This document shows positions 21,954 to 34,380 of a DNA stretch of 64,000 nt, one piece after another. The number at the start of each line of letters is the position of its first letter. The stretch's first letter is position 1. A model generated the notes under the pieces. That model had not been told where the DNA came from. It did not search any database and worked only from the letters and a program-made list of their open reading frames with translations. The DNA lies in assembly GCF_030848805.1 (NCBI RefSeq), contig NC_092361.1, positions 10,001,928 to 10,065,927 on the forward strand. The letters run 5' to 3'. A program made the position numbers and the translations under genes. The stretch is from Temnothorax longispinosus (lineage: Eukaryota > Arthropoda > Insecta > Hymenoptera > Formicidae).

Positions 21954-22240
21954 TTAACAAATAACGAAAAAATTACGCTCGATGAAGCAAACAGCTAAAA
22001 CAATTAAAAAAGGCCAAATTTCGAGCAATAATAGGTGTTGAAATTTATATATTCAAATTACAATAATACAAACGAATTGGTTTACGTTTCGGCCATACTT
22101 GGCCTTCCTCAGAACCGCAATTTTATAAATAACGTCGAATTAACAAATAAAAGACTCGGATACGATCCGGCGCTACGATTTATTGTCGAATGTTAGTCAA
22201 ATTTAACGCTAAATCGGTCGTCCATTACGTTGCAATGCTT
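21954..22240 (-). repeat. PLE-A LTR-like repeat (3' copy) with hammerhead-like core
   Basis: Direct repeat of 25267-25547. On the minus strand, 22112-22086 reads CTGAGGA, an extra A, stem GGCC/GGCC with loop AAGTAT, then GAAAC: a compact hammerhead-type core. Between 21560 and 21953 I see only AT-rich DNA, and from 22241 to 22622 the PLE 3' region with two diverged repeats of about 85 bp (CGCAAGAGAATT..). Confidence 0.65.
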
Positions 22241-22622
22241 ATGTGCGTCCATGAGGTTGGTGCGAACAAAAGCCATTGTCGCCAGACCCTCTTAGTGGCA
22301 ACTGAATCAAATTTTGAAATCCCGTAGGAACACGTGAATTTAATAATTGAGTTTGACTCGTAAAAGTGGACTTACATAAGCCGTCGGTACCACAGGAACG
22401 CAAGAGAATTCTTTCCATCGTCAATTAGGAGCGAGTGTTCGTAGTTAAAGATTGCAAACGACCGAGAAAACATTCCCATCGCAAGGGCAGAGCAACGGAA
22501 CGCAAGAGAATTTTTTCTATCGTCAATCAAGAGCGGGTGTTCGTAGCTAAAGATCGCAGACGACTGAGAAAACATTCACATCGCAAGGACAGAGCAACCA
22601 GTAATCATTGTTATTAATATAT

Positions 22623-25276
22623 TTATGACAACAGCCTCAACACATCAAAATAAGCCTCGTTTAATAATTCTGTGTCCTTGTTTGAATTTATGCCGTTAGG
22701 CTGCTCTTTGATGTGTATCATTTTTGCAGTCAATCTTTTTTTATAATTATGCTCCACTTCTAAGACCTCCACATTGTCCCAGTCGAAAGAATGATTAAAT
22801 TTGGTAATGTGCTCTGAAACTACCGAATGCTTGGACGCATCTAATCTAATATTAGCTTGATGTTCTTTTATTCTAGTACGTAGTTGCCTCTTGGTTTGGC
22901 CGACGTAAGGGGCATCACAATTCTTACAACAGATTTTATAAATAACATTATTCTTAGACGATTGAGCACTCTTATCTTTCTGGACTTTTATAATGCTGTT
23001 TAATTTGTTTAGAATACAATATCCCACGGAATTTTCGGATTTGATGACCGCTGAGGTGATAATTTCAGAAGTATCTTTTAAATAAGGCATAACAATAAAA
23101 CTTTTCACTTTTTGCGAACGTTCAGAATCATCATCTATATTATTGTTCTTTATAGATTGAAGTTTTCTCAGTCTTTTATTGATATGCGAGAATAATAAAT
23201 CGATGGGATACCCAATTCCAAGCAATACATTAATGACAAATATTAAGTTTTTGTTGTAAAAACTAGGATGAGACAATATAATTGCTCTGTCAACCATACT
23301 ATAAATAGTTCCTATTTTGTGTTGAATAGGATGATTCGAATAGAAGGACAATAGCCTCCCAGAAAAAGTTTCTTTATGAAACCAATCTGTTATAATTGTG
23401 TCATTTTTAACGATTAACAACAAATCCAGAAAGTTAAGTTGGCGGTTAACTTCGTACTCAATTGTGAATTTAAGTCTGTCGTGATAATTATTAAAGTGAT
23501 CCAAAACATCCTGAACGCTATTCTTAGGAATCTTCATAACAATATCATCCACATAGCGTCTATAAAACGACGGTCGGATATCCAATGCGCCCAGAACCCT
23601 TTCTTCCATGACAATGTCAGCCACTGTCGGAGACAAAGGGGAGCCCATTGGAGAACCAAACGTCTGCTTGTAGATGACATTGTTAAATGTGAAAAAGGTA
23701 GAAGTCAAAACAAATTTTACAGCAGTGATAAACTCCGCACGAGTTAACCTCGTCTTGGTTTTTATATACTTTCACCTCTTTTTTATGCCCTCCACAACCA
23801 ACTCAGAAGGAACGTTAGTGAACAAAGACACGACGTCCAAAGAAACGAGAATCTCAGACTTCTGCAATCTTATCTTCGATAGGTCAGTGCACAATTCAAA
23901 ACTATTGTTTACGTGGCTCTTAGGTTTTGGTATACTGTCGGCTAGAATTTTCTGTAAATACGATGCAAGATTATATAAGGCCGTATTAACAGATGAAACT
24001 ATTATTCTAAAAGGAACATTCTTTTTATGAATTTTTGGAAGACCATAAGCTTTGGGAAGTATAGAATCGCTGGAGTGTAGGAAGAAATATTCTTTCTTGG
24101 AGATATATTTTTTCTGCAACCATTCTTTAATAAGCGCATTTAATTCTCTTTCAATTCTGGCTGACGGATTTCTTTTAATCGCTTCATAGGTATCTTTGTC
24201 ACTAAGCATCATTTCCATTTTTTGAATGTACTCATTCTGGTCTAATGCTACAGCGACATTACCTTTATCAGCCCTTGCAAATATAACATCCGGGTTGTTT
24301 CTTTGGAATTGAATCGCGGAATTATATCTAGCAATGAGACTACGATCGATCGGTGTAGTGTGTGGTCTTTTTTGTAAGAATCTGGAGAACTGAGGTATCG
24401 CCACGTTACGAATTCTAATTTGGTTGTCAATCGTATGTTTACTTCCATTACTTTCCATATCTTTAATAAACTCATGTATGGCTTTCTTCTTATTAATAGA
24501 AAACGGTAAACTAAAATTATCACCGAGCTGTAACAATGATGAGATTTCGGTGGGAATATTAACATGAGACAAATTCATGAACCATTTGTTGTTAACAACA
24601 TTTAGCGGATTAGTAGAATTATTCAAAAATTGAAGTGGTTTAATGGAAATATTGATATCCGAACCAGAATCAGAAAGATCAATTTAATATTATTAATTTT
24701 CTCCCTTCCAATCTCTGCATCATTGCACGAAAATTCTATAGGTTTAATTTTAGTATAAAATTTAATTTTTTCAGATTCTATCAACCACTCGAGTATCTTT
24801 TTGTGTAAGGAAGTTAATTTATATTTAAAATTTTCAAACGCTCTAGTATGATGTGAGATAATTGGTTGCCAAATATTTATAGGTAAACAATTATAAAGGA
24901 AACGAGAACAGGATAATAACTTTCTTTTAAGGTCATCCAAACATCTGTGAAAATCAAATATCTCGATTTTTAAACTGTCCGTTCTGAGAACGTACACTAA
25001 CCTCTCGATTCTTCGCACGGATTTGTAGTGATATACACGCAAATTATTCCTGAACATATGTATAAGATGCGATGGAAAGACATGGTGATTTCTACAGCGT
25101 AATAGAAATTGTAATTTAGCTTTGTTCCTAATAATTTTGTAGTTTAAATCTATCCAATCCTTTAAAACAAAAGAAGTCCGTTCGCCAAAGTTACGAATAA
25201 TAAAATCAAAATTATAAATATGAAATCTATATGGAAGGACATTCGCACGCATTGTCAGGCCAGCGTATATTAACAA
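22623..25276 (-). pseudogene. PLE-A: Penelope-like polyprotein (minus strand)
   Basis: N-terminal segment 25276-24623, RT N-terminal half 24626-23772, RT core and GIY-YIG 23708-22623. Motifs in order: RADKGN (fingers), LPKAYGLPKIHK, ISLDVVSLFTNVP-like first Asp region, GSPMGSPLSP, FYRRYVDD, then NNVIYKICCKNCDAPYVGQTKR of the GIY-YIG nuclease with its CC..C zinc-binding cysteines. Disabling changes: a frame slip near the 24626 junction, and a TGA at about 23769 where the inverted copy PLE-A' has TGG. It is otherwise full length (about 880 codons) and flanked by direct LTR-like repeats. Role: reverse transcription and target nicking for retrotransposition. Confidence 0.9.
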
Positions 25277-25547
25277 ATAACGAAAAAATTACGCTCGATG
25301 AAGCAAACAGCTAAAACAATTAAAAAAGGCCATTTCGAGCAATAATAGGTGTTGAAATTTATATATTCAAATTACAATAATACAAACGAATTGGTTTACG
25401 TTTCGGCCATACTTGGCCTTCTTCAGAATCACAATTTCATAAATAACATCGAATTAACAAATAAAGGACTCGAATACGATCCGGCGCTACGATTTATTGT
25501 CGAATGTTAGTCAAATTTAACGCTAAATCGGTCGTCCATTACAGCAT
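25267..25547 (-). repeat. PLE-A LTR-like repeat (5' copy) with hammerhead-like core
   Basis: Upstream partner of 21954-22240. The hammerhead-like core on the minus strand at 25426-25400 reads CTGAAGA, A, GGCC/GGCC stem, GAAAC. A 50-bp stub of PLE-A coding sequence in the opposite orientation (25549-25603) follows before the PLE-B repeat begins, a rearrangement typical of Penelope insertions. Confidence 0.65.
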
Positions 25548-25603
25548 TATAAAAGTCCAGAAAGATAAGAGCGCTCAATCGTCTAAGAATAATGTTATTA
25601 GCA

Positions 25604-26063
25604 AATTCAATTTATTTCTCGATTAACTGGCGCAATATATACAAACGTTTCGGCACAACGTTTCGGCTCAAGATTCGAGCCCTTTTCAAGTGCAAACTGA
25701 AACAGGAACAGCGAGAAAAAAAACAAACGATATAAATGAATCGAGATAAATATTAAATTAACGACGTTAAATAGTGAGCAATACCTATATCATCTATTGA
25801 CTCGTCACATAATTAATACAGATTCCTGAGTTCACGAGCATGTTCCCGCATGGCTATAAAGGTCAGCTGCGGACCAATCTTAATTTGTAGCAACAATGAT
25901 ATATGAGGAGAGAAAGCGACGATCAAGAAAAACTTACGAATTCCGTAACAAATTTTCGCGTATGACTGATTCTTCGTTGCGACAAGTTACATGTATGCGA
26001 GTGCTTGGGAGACTGAGCGGACAAAGAAAGAAACAAGGTGTCCCGAGGTAGAAATATAAACAC
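25604..26063 (-). repeat. PLE-B terminal repeat, 3' side
   Basis: Mirrored at 28998-29460. On the minus strand GGCTCGAATCTTGAGCCGAAACG (given here only as a stem GGCTC/GAGCC followed by GAAACG, about 25690-25665) resembles a hammerhead stem II plus GAAA, but the CUGANGA half is degenerate. Confidence 0.5.
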
Positions 26064-28443
26064 TTAAACAGACATGATGACACTGTCGTATATCGAGTTT
26101 AAGTTCTCTGTATCTTTTTTTAAATTAATCGTGTTCTTATATTTCTTTATAAAGAACATTTCAGCGATCTCTCTCATTTTCCAGTGAGGTTCTTTGTGTA
26201 ATATTTTCGAATCTGACCACTTAAAATTATGGTCATTCTGTATCCGGTGTTTACTTACGACAGAGAAATTGTTGTCATGTTTTTTAATATCGCTGAAATG
26301 TTCTTTCACTCTTGTTTCAAGATGTCTCTTCGTCTAGCCAATGTAGGACGCGTCGCAATTCTCACAATCAATTTTGTAAACCACATTAGTTTCCTTGTTG
26401 GTCGCTAATCTGTCCTTGCCTCTCCTGATGACAGCACTGAGTTTTTTCGGTATCTTATATACCACGTCACAGCGGACTCTCTCAAGAGTACCCCGTATGC
26501 CCGCGCTTAAGCCCTTCACGTAAGGGATCACCACACATCTGCGTACATCAAACGTGCTGTCGCGTTTGGAATTGTTAGCGCTCAAGTCCCTTCTATTTTC
26601 TAATTGTCGCAATCTATTGTTAATATGCTTATTAACCAACTTAATCGGGAAGCTATTATCCACAAGGATATCTTTAATAATATTAATGTTAGCGTGATGG
26701 AAACGCTCGTCTGACAACAAGATAGCATGATCCACTAAGTTATTTATGCTGTTGATTTTATATTTAAGTGGATGGTTAAAAAAGTAATTAATGTATCTCC
26801 CCGAGAAAGTTGGTTTCCTATACCAATTAGTGATTAACTCATCACCGTCCCTAATCACAATAGTATCCAGAAACGGCAACGAATCATCAGTTTCAATTTC
26901 GTAGGTGAAACGCAACCGTGGGTGGTAACCATTGAACGCTTCCAATAAAGCATTTATAGCTCGTTTCGGCACTATGGTAAAAACGTCATCTACATAGCGG
27001 AGGTAGATACGAACATCGAAGTCCAATAAACTTAAACAGTGAGTCTCAAGATCCTCCATGACCATATCAGTCAATATTGGAGAGAGGGGAGATCCCATGG
27101 GACTACCATAGATCTGCTCATAGAACTGGCCATTGAAACAAAAGCTAGTGGAATGTAAAATCAATTCTATGGCATGGAGGAACTGAGACAAACTGAGCTC
27201 AGTATTTTGTGAGATATAATGCCATCTTTTTTTCACCGACTCATACACCAACTCGTTCGGGATGTTGGTGAACAATGCTGTGACATCAAGAGACACAAGG
27301 ACTTCGTCAGAGTCAATCCTCACATTCGCAATTCCTTTTACAAACGACCAACCATCCCTTACATGAGATCGTGGTTTGGGGATAGAGTTATGCAAAATCT
27401 CATGTATAAAGCGCGCGACATTATAGAGGGGACTGCCTATTGCTGACACGATGACACGCATAGGAAACCCGGTTTTGTCTCTTCGGCAGGCCGTAACAAC
27501 GAGGAAGATTTCCATTCGTACAATATAACTGTTTGAAGATTTGATAATCAATGATGTCATTGTCATGCCACGACTTCACGAGTTGGTTAATCTTAGTTGT
27601 GATCTGTTTAATGGGATTCTTATCCACCTTCTTATAAGTGGAGGCGTCACTTAATACCTCCGTCATACGATTAATATAGTCAAACCTATCCATGATCACC
27701 GTTATTTGACCTTTGTCAGCCTTGGTGACAAAGACATCATCGTTATCGCGCAAAAATTTTTTACATTTCGAGAACTCATTAAGGATGTGTCGGTCAATAT
27801 GACAAAAATGTTTGTTGCTATTTAAAAAGAGTTGAAGAGAACTGGCTATTGCGCTCCGTATTCCGTTAATAGCATTCGGAGGAGGAGGAAACTTTTGGCT
27901 GTTAATCTCGACGTTCTTAATAGTTTCTAACGTTGCATTGCAACGGTCTTTTTTACACAAGCGGGAAACCGGTAGAACGAAATTGTCACCCAAGCTTAAA
28001 AAATTAATTACTGAGTTCGGTATCTGTTTGTCAGTGGTGTTGACTAACCATTTCTTGTTGTTAGTATTAAGAAACGCGCGGCAAGTATCTTGTCTGTCCA
28101 ATATTCGATTGAACTTTTTGACAAGTTTAATTCTAACGGATTCTATATGTTTAAAGATTTTTTCTTTGTTAAAGGTGAAAAAATTGTCAACAATTGATAC
28201 AGGTAGACACAACAGCAATTTGTCCTCAGTCTCCCTGATTTTGATCCCTAACCAATTCAAATGCTCGTGAATATCACTAATCTCTAAATTTAGTATTGCT
28301 CTCTGATATCGCATTCTAGATCTTTCGAACTTATACGTAGTAATGGGATTGTGAAGACGTGTGTTAGATTTAAGATATTTGATATGCGGAGGTAGTACGT
28401 CTCGTCTTCTGCATCTCAGTAGAAAAATGCGTTGTTGTGTCAA
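26064..28443 (-). pseudogene. PLE-B: Penelope-like polyprotein (minus strand)
   Basis: N-terminal part 28443-27421 with VTKADKGQI and LPRCYGLPKRQ. RT core 27566-26337 with LVSLDVTALFTNIP, GSPMGSPLSP, IYLRYVDDVF and NHPLKY. GIY-YIG 26400-26064 with VVYKIDCENCDASYIG. A frame slip near 27480 separates the first two. A TAG at 26334-26336 replaces the Gln of the SYIGQT motif, cutting off most of the nuclease. PLE-B differs from PLE-A in most residues, so it is a different subfamily that landed next to or within it. Confidence 0.9.
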
Positions 28444-28526
28444 GATGCCAATCCTCTTTTTTATGTGAATCCACGATTTTAGCAGCCTAATCCGAACGCG
28501 ACAGCACGTTTGATGTACGCAGATGT

Positions 28527-28997
28527 GTGGTGATCCCTTACGTGAAGGGCTTAAGCGCGGGCATACGGGGTACTCTTGAGAGAGTCCGCTGTGACGTGGT
28601 ATATAAGATACCGAAAAAACTCAGTGCTGTCATCAGGAGAGGCAAGGACAGATTAGCGACCAACAAGGAAACTAATGTGGTTTACAAAATTGATTGTGAG
28701 AATTGCGACGCGTCCTACATTGGCTAGACGAAGAGACATCTTGAAACAAGAGTGAAAGAACATTTCAGCGATATTAAAAAACATGACAACAATTTCTCTG
28801 TCGTAAGTAAACACCGGATACAGAATGACCATAATTTTAAGTGGTCAGATTCGAAAATATTACACAAAGAACCTCACTGGAAAATGAGAGAGATCGCTGA
28901 AATGTTCTTTATAAAGAAATATAAGAACACGATTAATTTAAAAAAAGATACAGAGAACTTAAACTCGATATACGACAGTGTCATCATGTCTGTTTAA
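28527..28997 (+). pseudogene. PLE-B': inverted duplicate of the PLE-B C-terminus
   Basis: Plus-strand copy of the connector and GIY-YIG region of PLE-B. It carries the same TAG (28725-28727) within the SYIGQT motif. It begins within the connector because the inverted repeat starts at 28496. Confidence 0.9.
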
Positions 28998-29784
28998 GTG
29001 TTTATATTTCTACCTCGGGACACCTTGTTTCTTTCTTTGTCCGCTCAGTCTCCCAAGCACTCGCATACATGTAACTTGTCGCAACGAAGAATCAGTCATA
29101 CGCGAAAATTTGTTACGGAATTCGTAAGTTTTTCTTGATCGTCGCTTTCTCTCCTCATATATCATTGTTGCTACAAATTAAGATTGGTCCGCAGCTGACC
29201 TTTATAGCCATGCGGGAACATGCTCGTGAACTCAGGAATCTGTATTAATTATGTGACGAGTCAATAGATGATATAGGTATTGCTCACTATTTAACGTCGT
29301 TAATTTAATATTTATCTCGATTCATTTATATCGTTTGTTTTTTTTCTCGCTGTTCCTGTTTCAGTTTGCACTTGAAAAGGGCTCGAATCTTGAGCCGAAA
29401 CGTTGTGCCGAAACGTTTGTATATATTGCGCCAGTTAATCGAGAAATAAATTGAATTTGCTAATAACATTATTCTTAGACGATTGAGCGCTCTTATCTTT
29501 CTGGACTTTTATAATGCTGTAATGGACGACCGATTTAGCGTTAAATTTGACTAACATTCGACAATAAATCGTAGCGCCGGATCGTATTCGAGTCCTTTAT
29601 TTGTTAATTCGATGTTATTTATGAAATTGTGATTCTGAAGAAGGCCAAGTATGGCCGAAACGTAAACCAATTCGTTTGTATTATTGTAATTTGAATATAT
29701 AAATTTCAACACCTATTATTGCTCGAAATGGCCTTTTTTAATTGTTTTAGCTGTTTGCTTCATCGAGCGTAATTTTTTCGTTAT
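28998..29784 (+). repeat. Inverted copies of the PLE-B and PLE-A terminal repeats
   Basis: Mirror of 25267-26063. The PLE-A hammerhead-like core lies on the plus strand at 29635-29661: CTGAAGA, A, GGCC AAGTAT GGCC, GAAAC. Confidence 0.7.
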
Positions 29785-32179
29785 TTGTTAATATACGCTG
29801 GCCTGACAATGCGTGCGAATGTCCTTCCATATAGATTTCATATTTATAATTTTGATTTTATTATTCGTAACTTTGGCGAACGGACTTCTTTTGTTTTAAA
29901 GGATTGGATAGATTTAAACTACAAAATTATTAGGAACAAAGCTAAATTACAATTTCTATTACGCTGTAGAAATCACCATGTCTTTCCATCGCATCTTATA
30001 CATATGTTCAGGAATAATTTGCGTGTATATCACTACAAATCCGTGCGAAGAATCGAGAGGTTAGTGTACGTTCTCAGAACGGACAGTTTAAAAATCGAGA
30101 TATTTGATTTTCACAGATGTTTGGATGACCTTAAAAGAAAGTTATTATCCTGTTCTCGTTTCCTTTATAATTGTTTACCTATAAATATTTGGCAACCAAT
30201 TATCTCACATCATACTAGAGCGTTTGAAAATTTTAAATATAAATTAACTTCCTTACACAAAAAGATACTCGAGTGGTTGATAGAATCTGAAAAAATTAAA
30301 TTTTATACTAAAATTAAACCTATAGAATTTTCGTGCAATGATGCAGAGATTGGAAGGGAGAAAATTAATAATATTAAATTGATCTTTCTGATTCTGGTTC
30401 GGATATCAATATTTCCATTAAACCACTTCAATTTTTGAATAATTCTACTAATCCGCTAAATGTTGTTAACAACAAATGGTTCATGAATTTGTCTCATGTT
30501 AATATTCCCACCGAAATCTCATCGTTGTTACAGCTCGGTGATAATTTTAGTTTACCGTTTTCTATTAATAAGAAGAAAGCCATACATGAGTTTATTAAAG
30601 ATATGGAAAGTAATGGAAGTAAACATACGATTGACAACCAAATTAGAATTCGTAACGTGGCGATACCTCAGTTCTCCAGATTCTTACAAAAAAGACCACA
30701 CACTACACCGATCGATCGTAGTCTCATTGCTAGATATAATTCCGCGATTCAATTCCAAAGAAACAACCCGGATGTTATATTTGCAAGGGCTGATAAAGGT
30801 AATGTCGCTGTAGCATTAGACCAGAATGAGTACATTCAAAAAATGGAAATGATGCTTAGTGACAAAGATACCTATGAAGCGATTAAAAGAAATCCGTCAG
30901 CCAGAATTGAAAGAGAATTAAATGCGCTTATTAAAGAATGGTTGCAGAAAAAATATATCTCCAAGAAAGAATATTTCTTCCTACACTCCAGCGATTCTAT
31001 ACTTCCCAAAGCTTATGGTCTTCCAAAAATTCATAAAAAGAATGTTCCTTTTAGAATAATAGTTTCATCTGTTAATACGGCCTTATATAATCTTGCATCG
31101 TATTTACAGAAAATTCTAGCCGACAGTATACCAAAACCTAAGAGCCACGTAAACAATAGTTTTGAATTGTGCACTGACCTATCGAAGATAAGATTGCAGA
31201 AGTCTGAGATTCTCGTTTCTTTGGACGTCGTGTCTTTGTTCACTAACGTTCCTTCTGAGTTGGTTGTAGAGGGCATAAAAAAGAGGTGGAAGTATATAAA
31301 AACCAAGACGAGGTTAACTCGTGCGGAGTTTATCACTGCTGTAAAATTTGTTTTGACTTCTACCTTTTTCACATTTAACAATGTCATCTACAAGCAGACG
31401 TTTGGTTCTCCAATGGGCTCCCCTTTGTCTCCGACAGTGGCTGACATTGTCATGGAAGAAAGGGTTCTGGGCGCATTGGATATCCGACCGTCGTTTTATA
31501 GACGCTATGTGGATGATATTGTTATGAAGATTCCTAGGAATAGCGTTCAGGATGTTTTGGATCACTTTAATAATTATCACGACAGACTTAAATTCACAAT
31601 TGAGTACGAAGTTAACCGCCAACTTAACTTTCTGGATTTGTTGTTAATCGTTAAAAATGACACAATTATAACAGATTGGTTTTATAAAGAAACTTTTTCT
31701 GGGAGGCTATTGTCCTTCTATTCGAATCATCCTATTCAACACAAAATAGGAACTATTTATAGTATGGTTGACGGAGCAATTATATTGTCTCATCCTAGTT
31801 TTTACAACAAAAACTTAATATTTGTCATTAATGTATTGCTTGGAAATGGGTATCCCATCGATTTATTATTCTCGCATATCAATAAAAGACTGAGAAAACT
31901 TCAATCTATAAAGAACAATAATATAGATGATGATTCTGAACGTTCGCAAAAAGTGAAAAGTTTTATTGTTATGCCTTATTTAAAAGATACTTTTGAAATT
32001 ATCACCTCAGCGGTCATCAAATCCGAAAATTCCGTGGGATATTGTATTCTAAACAAATTAAACAGCATTATAAAAGTCCAGAAAGATAAGAGTGCTCAAT
32101 CGTCTAAGAATAATGTTATTTATAAAATCTGTTGTAAGAATTGTGATGCCTCTTACGTCGGCCAAACCAAGAGGCAACT
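29785..32179 (+). pseudogene. PLE-A': inverted copy of PLE-A, RT frame open, tail cut by F3
   Basis: The segment 29785-30438 is the N-terminal part. A slip shared with PLE-A near 30385-30438 moves it out of frame with 30435-32177, an otherwise open frame carrying the whole RT (GSPMGSPLSP, FYRRYVDD) and the first residues of GIY-YIG (NNVIYKICCKNCDASYVGQTK). Unlike PLE-A it has TGG rather than TGA in the IKKRWKY segment. F3 interrupts the nuclease at 32180. The frame resumes at 39161-39269 and then ends by truncation after D-W-D. Confidence 0.88.
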
Positions 32180-33592
32180 CCCTACTGAAAAAAAATCACG
32201 TCACGAAATCACGTCATGAAATTACATCACGAAATCACGTAACGAAATTACGTAATTAATGACATAATTAATCACGTAACGGATTGTTCCAAATCGGTAC
32301 GTGATTTTAAAAATCACGTAATTTAAAAAATTACGTAATGCTGGGAAACACATTTTTTTTTAAATCTGGATAAAGTTATATAGGAACTACAAAGTTTGTT
32401 CAATTGCTTCTTCGTCGTAACTTATGCATGTAAAACATGATTTAAGCAAAATAAGTGGTTCTAAATAAAAAATCAATACTGTATATTAATTATATTGTCT
32501 ATAATTTTATTTTTATGAGTCAACTTTTTAAGTATATAAGTGAGTGTAAAAGTGCATAAGTATAAGTATATAAGTGTGTATATCAAATATAATAATATAA
32601 TAAAATAAATAGCATATATAACATAGACAACTTAGATATATGTTATGGTAACGTTAACAAGGTTAACTCATTTTAACATTGGTAATATGGTAACACTAAA
32701 CTTAATCACTATCCAATAATGATTCACTGGAATTTGAATCATTGCTACTTTATGAAGAACTTGATGAATTGGGCGATGTTGGACGTCAATGACGTTTTCT
32801 TTGTTTTTCTTTTTCTTCTGCAAAACATTTTTAACATCATTATTATTAAGGTGTTTTTAATTTTTTATTAGTAACTTTTAGAATATATTGTTTTCTAATT
32901 TTTTGTATTTATTTATTGAAAGACTTTGTTTTAAAAAATCTAGACTGTTAAGATCTAGCATGTTAATTAAAAATGTTTATTATTTTTTATAATCATCTAT
33001 GCTAACAATAAATGTTTAAAAATATTAAAATTTTTTATTTAATTCAATATCTTATATTTTACATGTAAACACAACTATATTACAAATTATTTTTTTAAGT
33101 ATCTTTTTACTGTTAAAGAGTTCTTTAACTGTGTATAAAGTAATGAGAAAAATATCAATTATTAAAAGAAAAAGTACTATACCTTAAAGATTAATTCCAT
33201 TAAGTTACTTGTTTTTATAAATTTTTATGAATATATCAATCTATAAACACATATTTTCCATTAAAAAATACAAAAAAATATTACCTTTAAACATATAAAA
33301 ATTATTTGTCTATTGTTGTTTAAAAAGTATTGACAAACACAGCAGGTATGACGAGAATTCTTGAGTACGTGAGCGATAGAAAGAGAGTTCCTTTTAAGAA
33401 AATTTCATCTTTATTGTATGTAATTCTTTCTAAAAATATGCCAACGTAAAACAAATTGATATGAACTAAAGAGTTTTTACGTGAATATAAACAAACAAAT
33501 CAGTAATCAGTCCTAAAGATAGAATAGAGAATAAACTAAAAAGAGTCAGATCTTACAGGACGGAATCAAAGTATCTAAATTACTGACTGAGA

Positions 33593-33790
33593 ATGAGAGT
33601 CCGAAACGTATTTGAATGTAATGCTGCTGACGAAAAAAAGAAAGATAGAAAAATGAAAAAGGGGGCCCTCTGGATGAATGTCTATCAGATTGGTTCTTGG
33701 GCTAGAATTTTAGGCCAGAGCCACAAGAACAAAATGCAGATCTCAGATCTGAAAACGAGAATGAACCTAGCAGAGGCTCTTGTACTTTGA
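33593..33790 (+). CDS. 65-codon ORF in the F3 left arm (mirrored at 37561-37758)
   Basis: Open frame starting MRVRNVFECN and ending AEALVL, present identically in both arms because the arms are copies. Lys/Met-rich middle (DEKKKDRKMKKGAL) and no recognised domain. It may be a captured host exon or chance. Confidence 0.25.
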   Translation: MRVRNVFECNAADEKKKDRKMKKGALWMNVYQIGSWARILGQSHKNKMQISDLKTRMNLAEALVL

Positions 33791-33846
33791 CGACCAATGT
33801 CGATCTTCAATATGGCGTCTTAAGATTCGGAATCTATCAATATTCC

Positions 33847-34380
33847 CTAACCTAACCTAACCTAATCTATCAAAGGCCCCGCTCATGGGATTAGATCTCT
33901 CGCCTCGATCTTCCCTCACGGACGCTAGCTCTCCGTTGCAGCTCTCCTTTTCTTGCTGATGAGTCCACTCCATGGTCATCTGAATCTTGCTCGGTCAGAG
34001 TCCAAAACCTTTGCAGTTGTCAAGATGAATCCGAAAGAAGGGCAGAGAATTGACTCGTCCGAAAGATCGTATGCAACTGCGGCCATGACACCTGAGCGCT
34101 CCCACCTCCTTCTTCTCTTGTCCTGAACAAGGTGGGGGCGCTCAGGTGTCATGGCCGCAGTTGCTTGCGATCTTTCGGACGAGTCGATTCTCTGCCCCTC
34201 TTTCGGATTCATCTTGACAACAGCAAAAGTTTTGGACTCTGACCGAGCGAGATTCAGATGACCAAGGAGTGGACTCATCAGCAGGAAAAGGAGAGCTGCA
34301 ACGACTAACGTCCGTGAGGGAAGATCGAGGCGAGAGATATAATCCCATGAGCGGGGCCTTTGATAGGTTAGGTTAGGTTG
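33847..34380. repeat. About 0.5-kb palindrome bounded by telomere-type CCTAA/TTAGG repeats
   Basis: Arms of about 260 bp (33851-34110 and 34119-34378) are inverted copies with few mismatches, so a transcript would fold into one long hairpin. The left side is preceded by four CCTAA units (33847-33866) and the right side ends with GGTTAGGTTAGGTTG. The left flank is also the start of the F3 arm. Confidence 0.85.

Noticed and set aside
28500..32179. A second independent Penelope insertion
   Set aside because: It shares specific nonsense and frameshift mutations and even junctions with the left arm, so it is an inverted duplicate.
33950..34010. Hammerhead in the 0.5-kb palindrome (CTGATGAG at about 33956)
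   Set aside because: No GAAA follows a stem II at the required spacing; CTGATGA alone is not enough.
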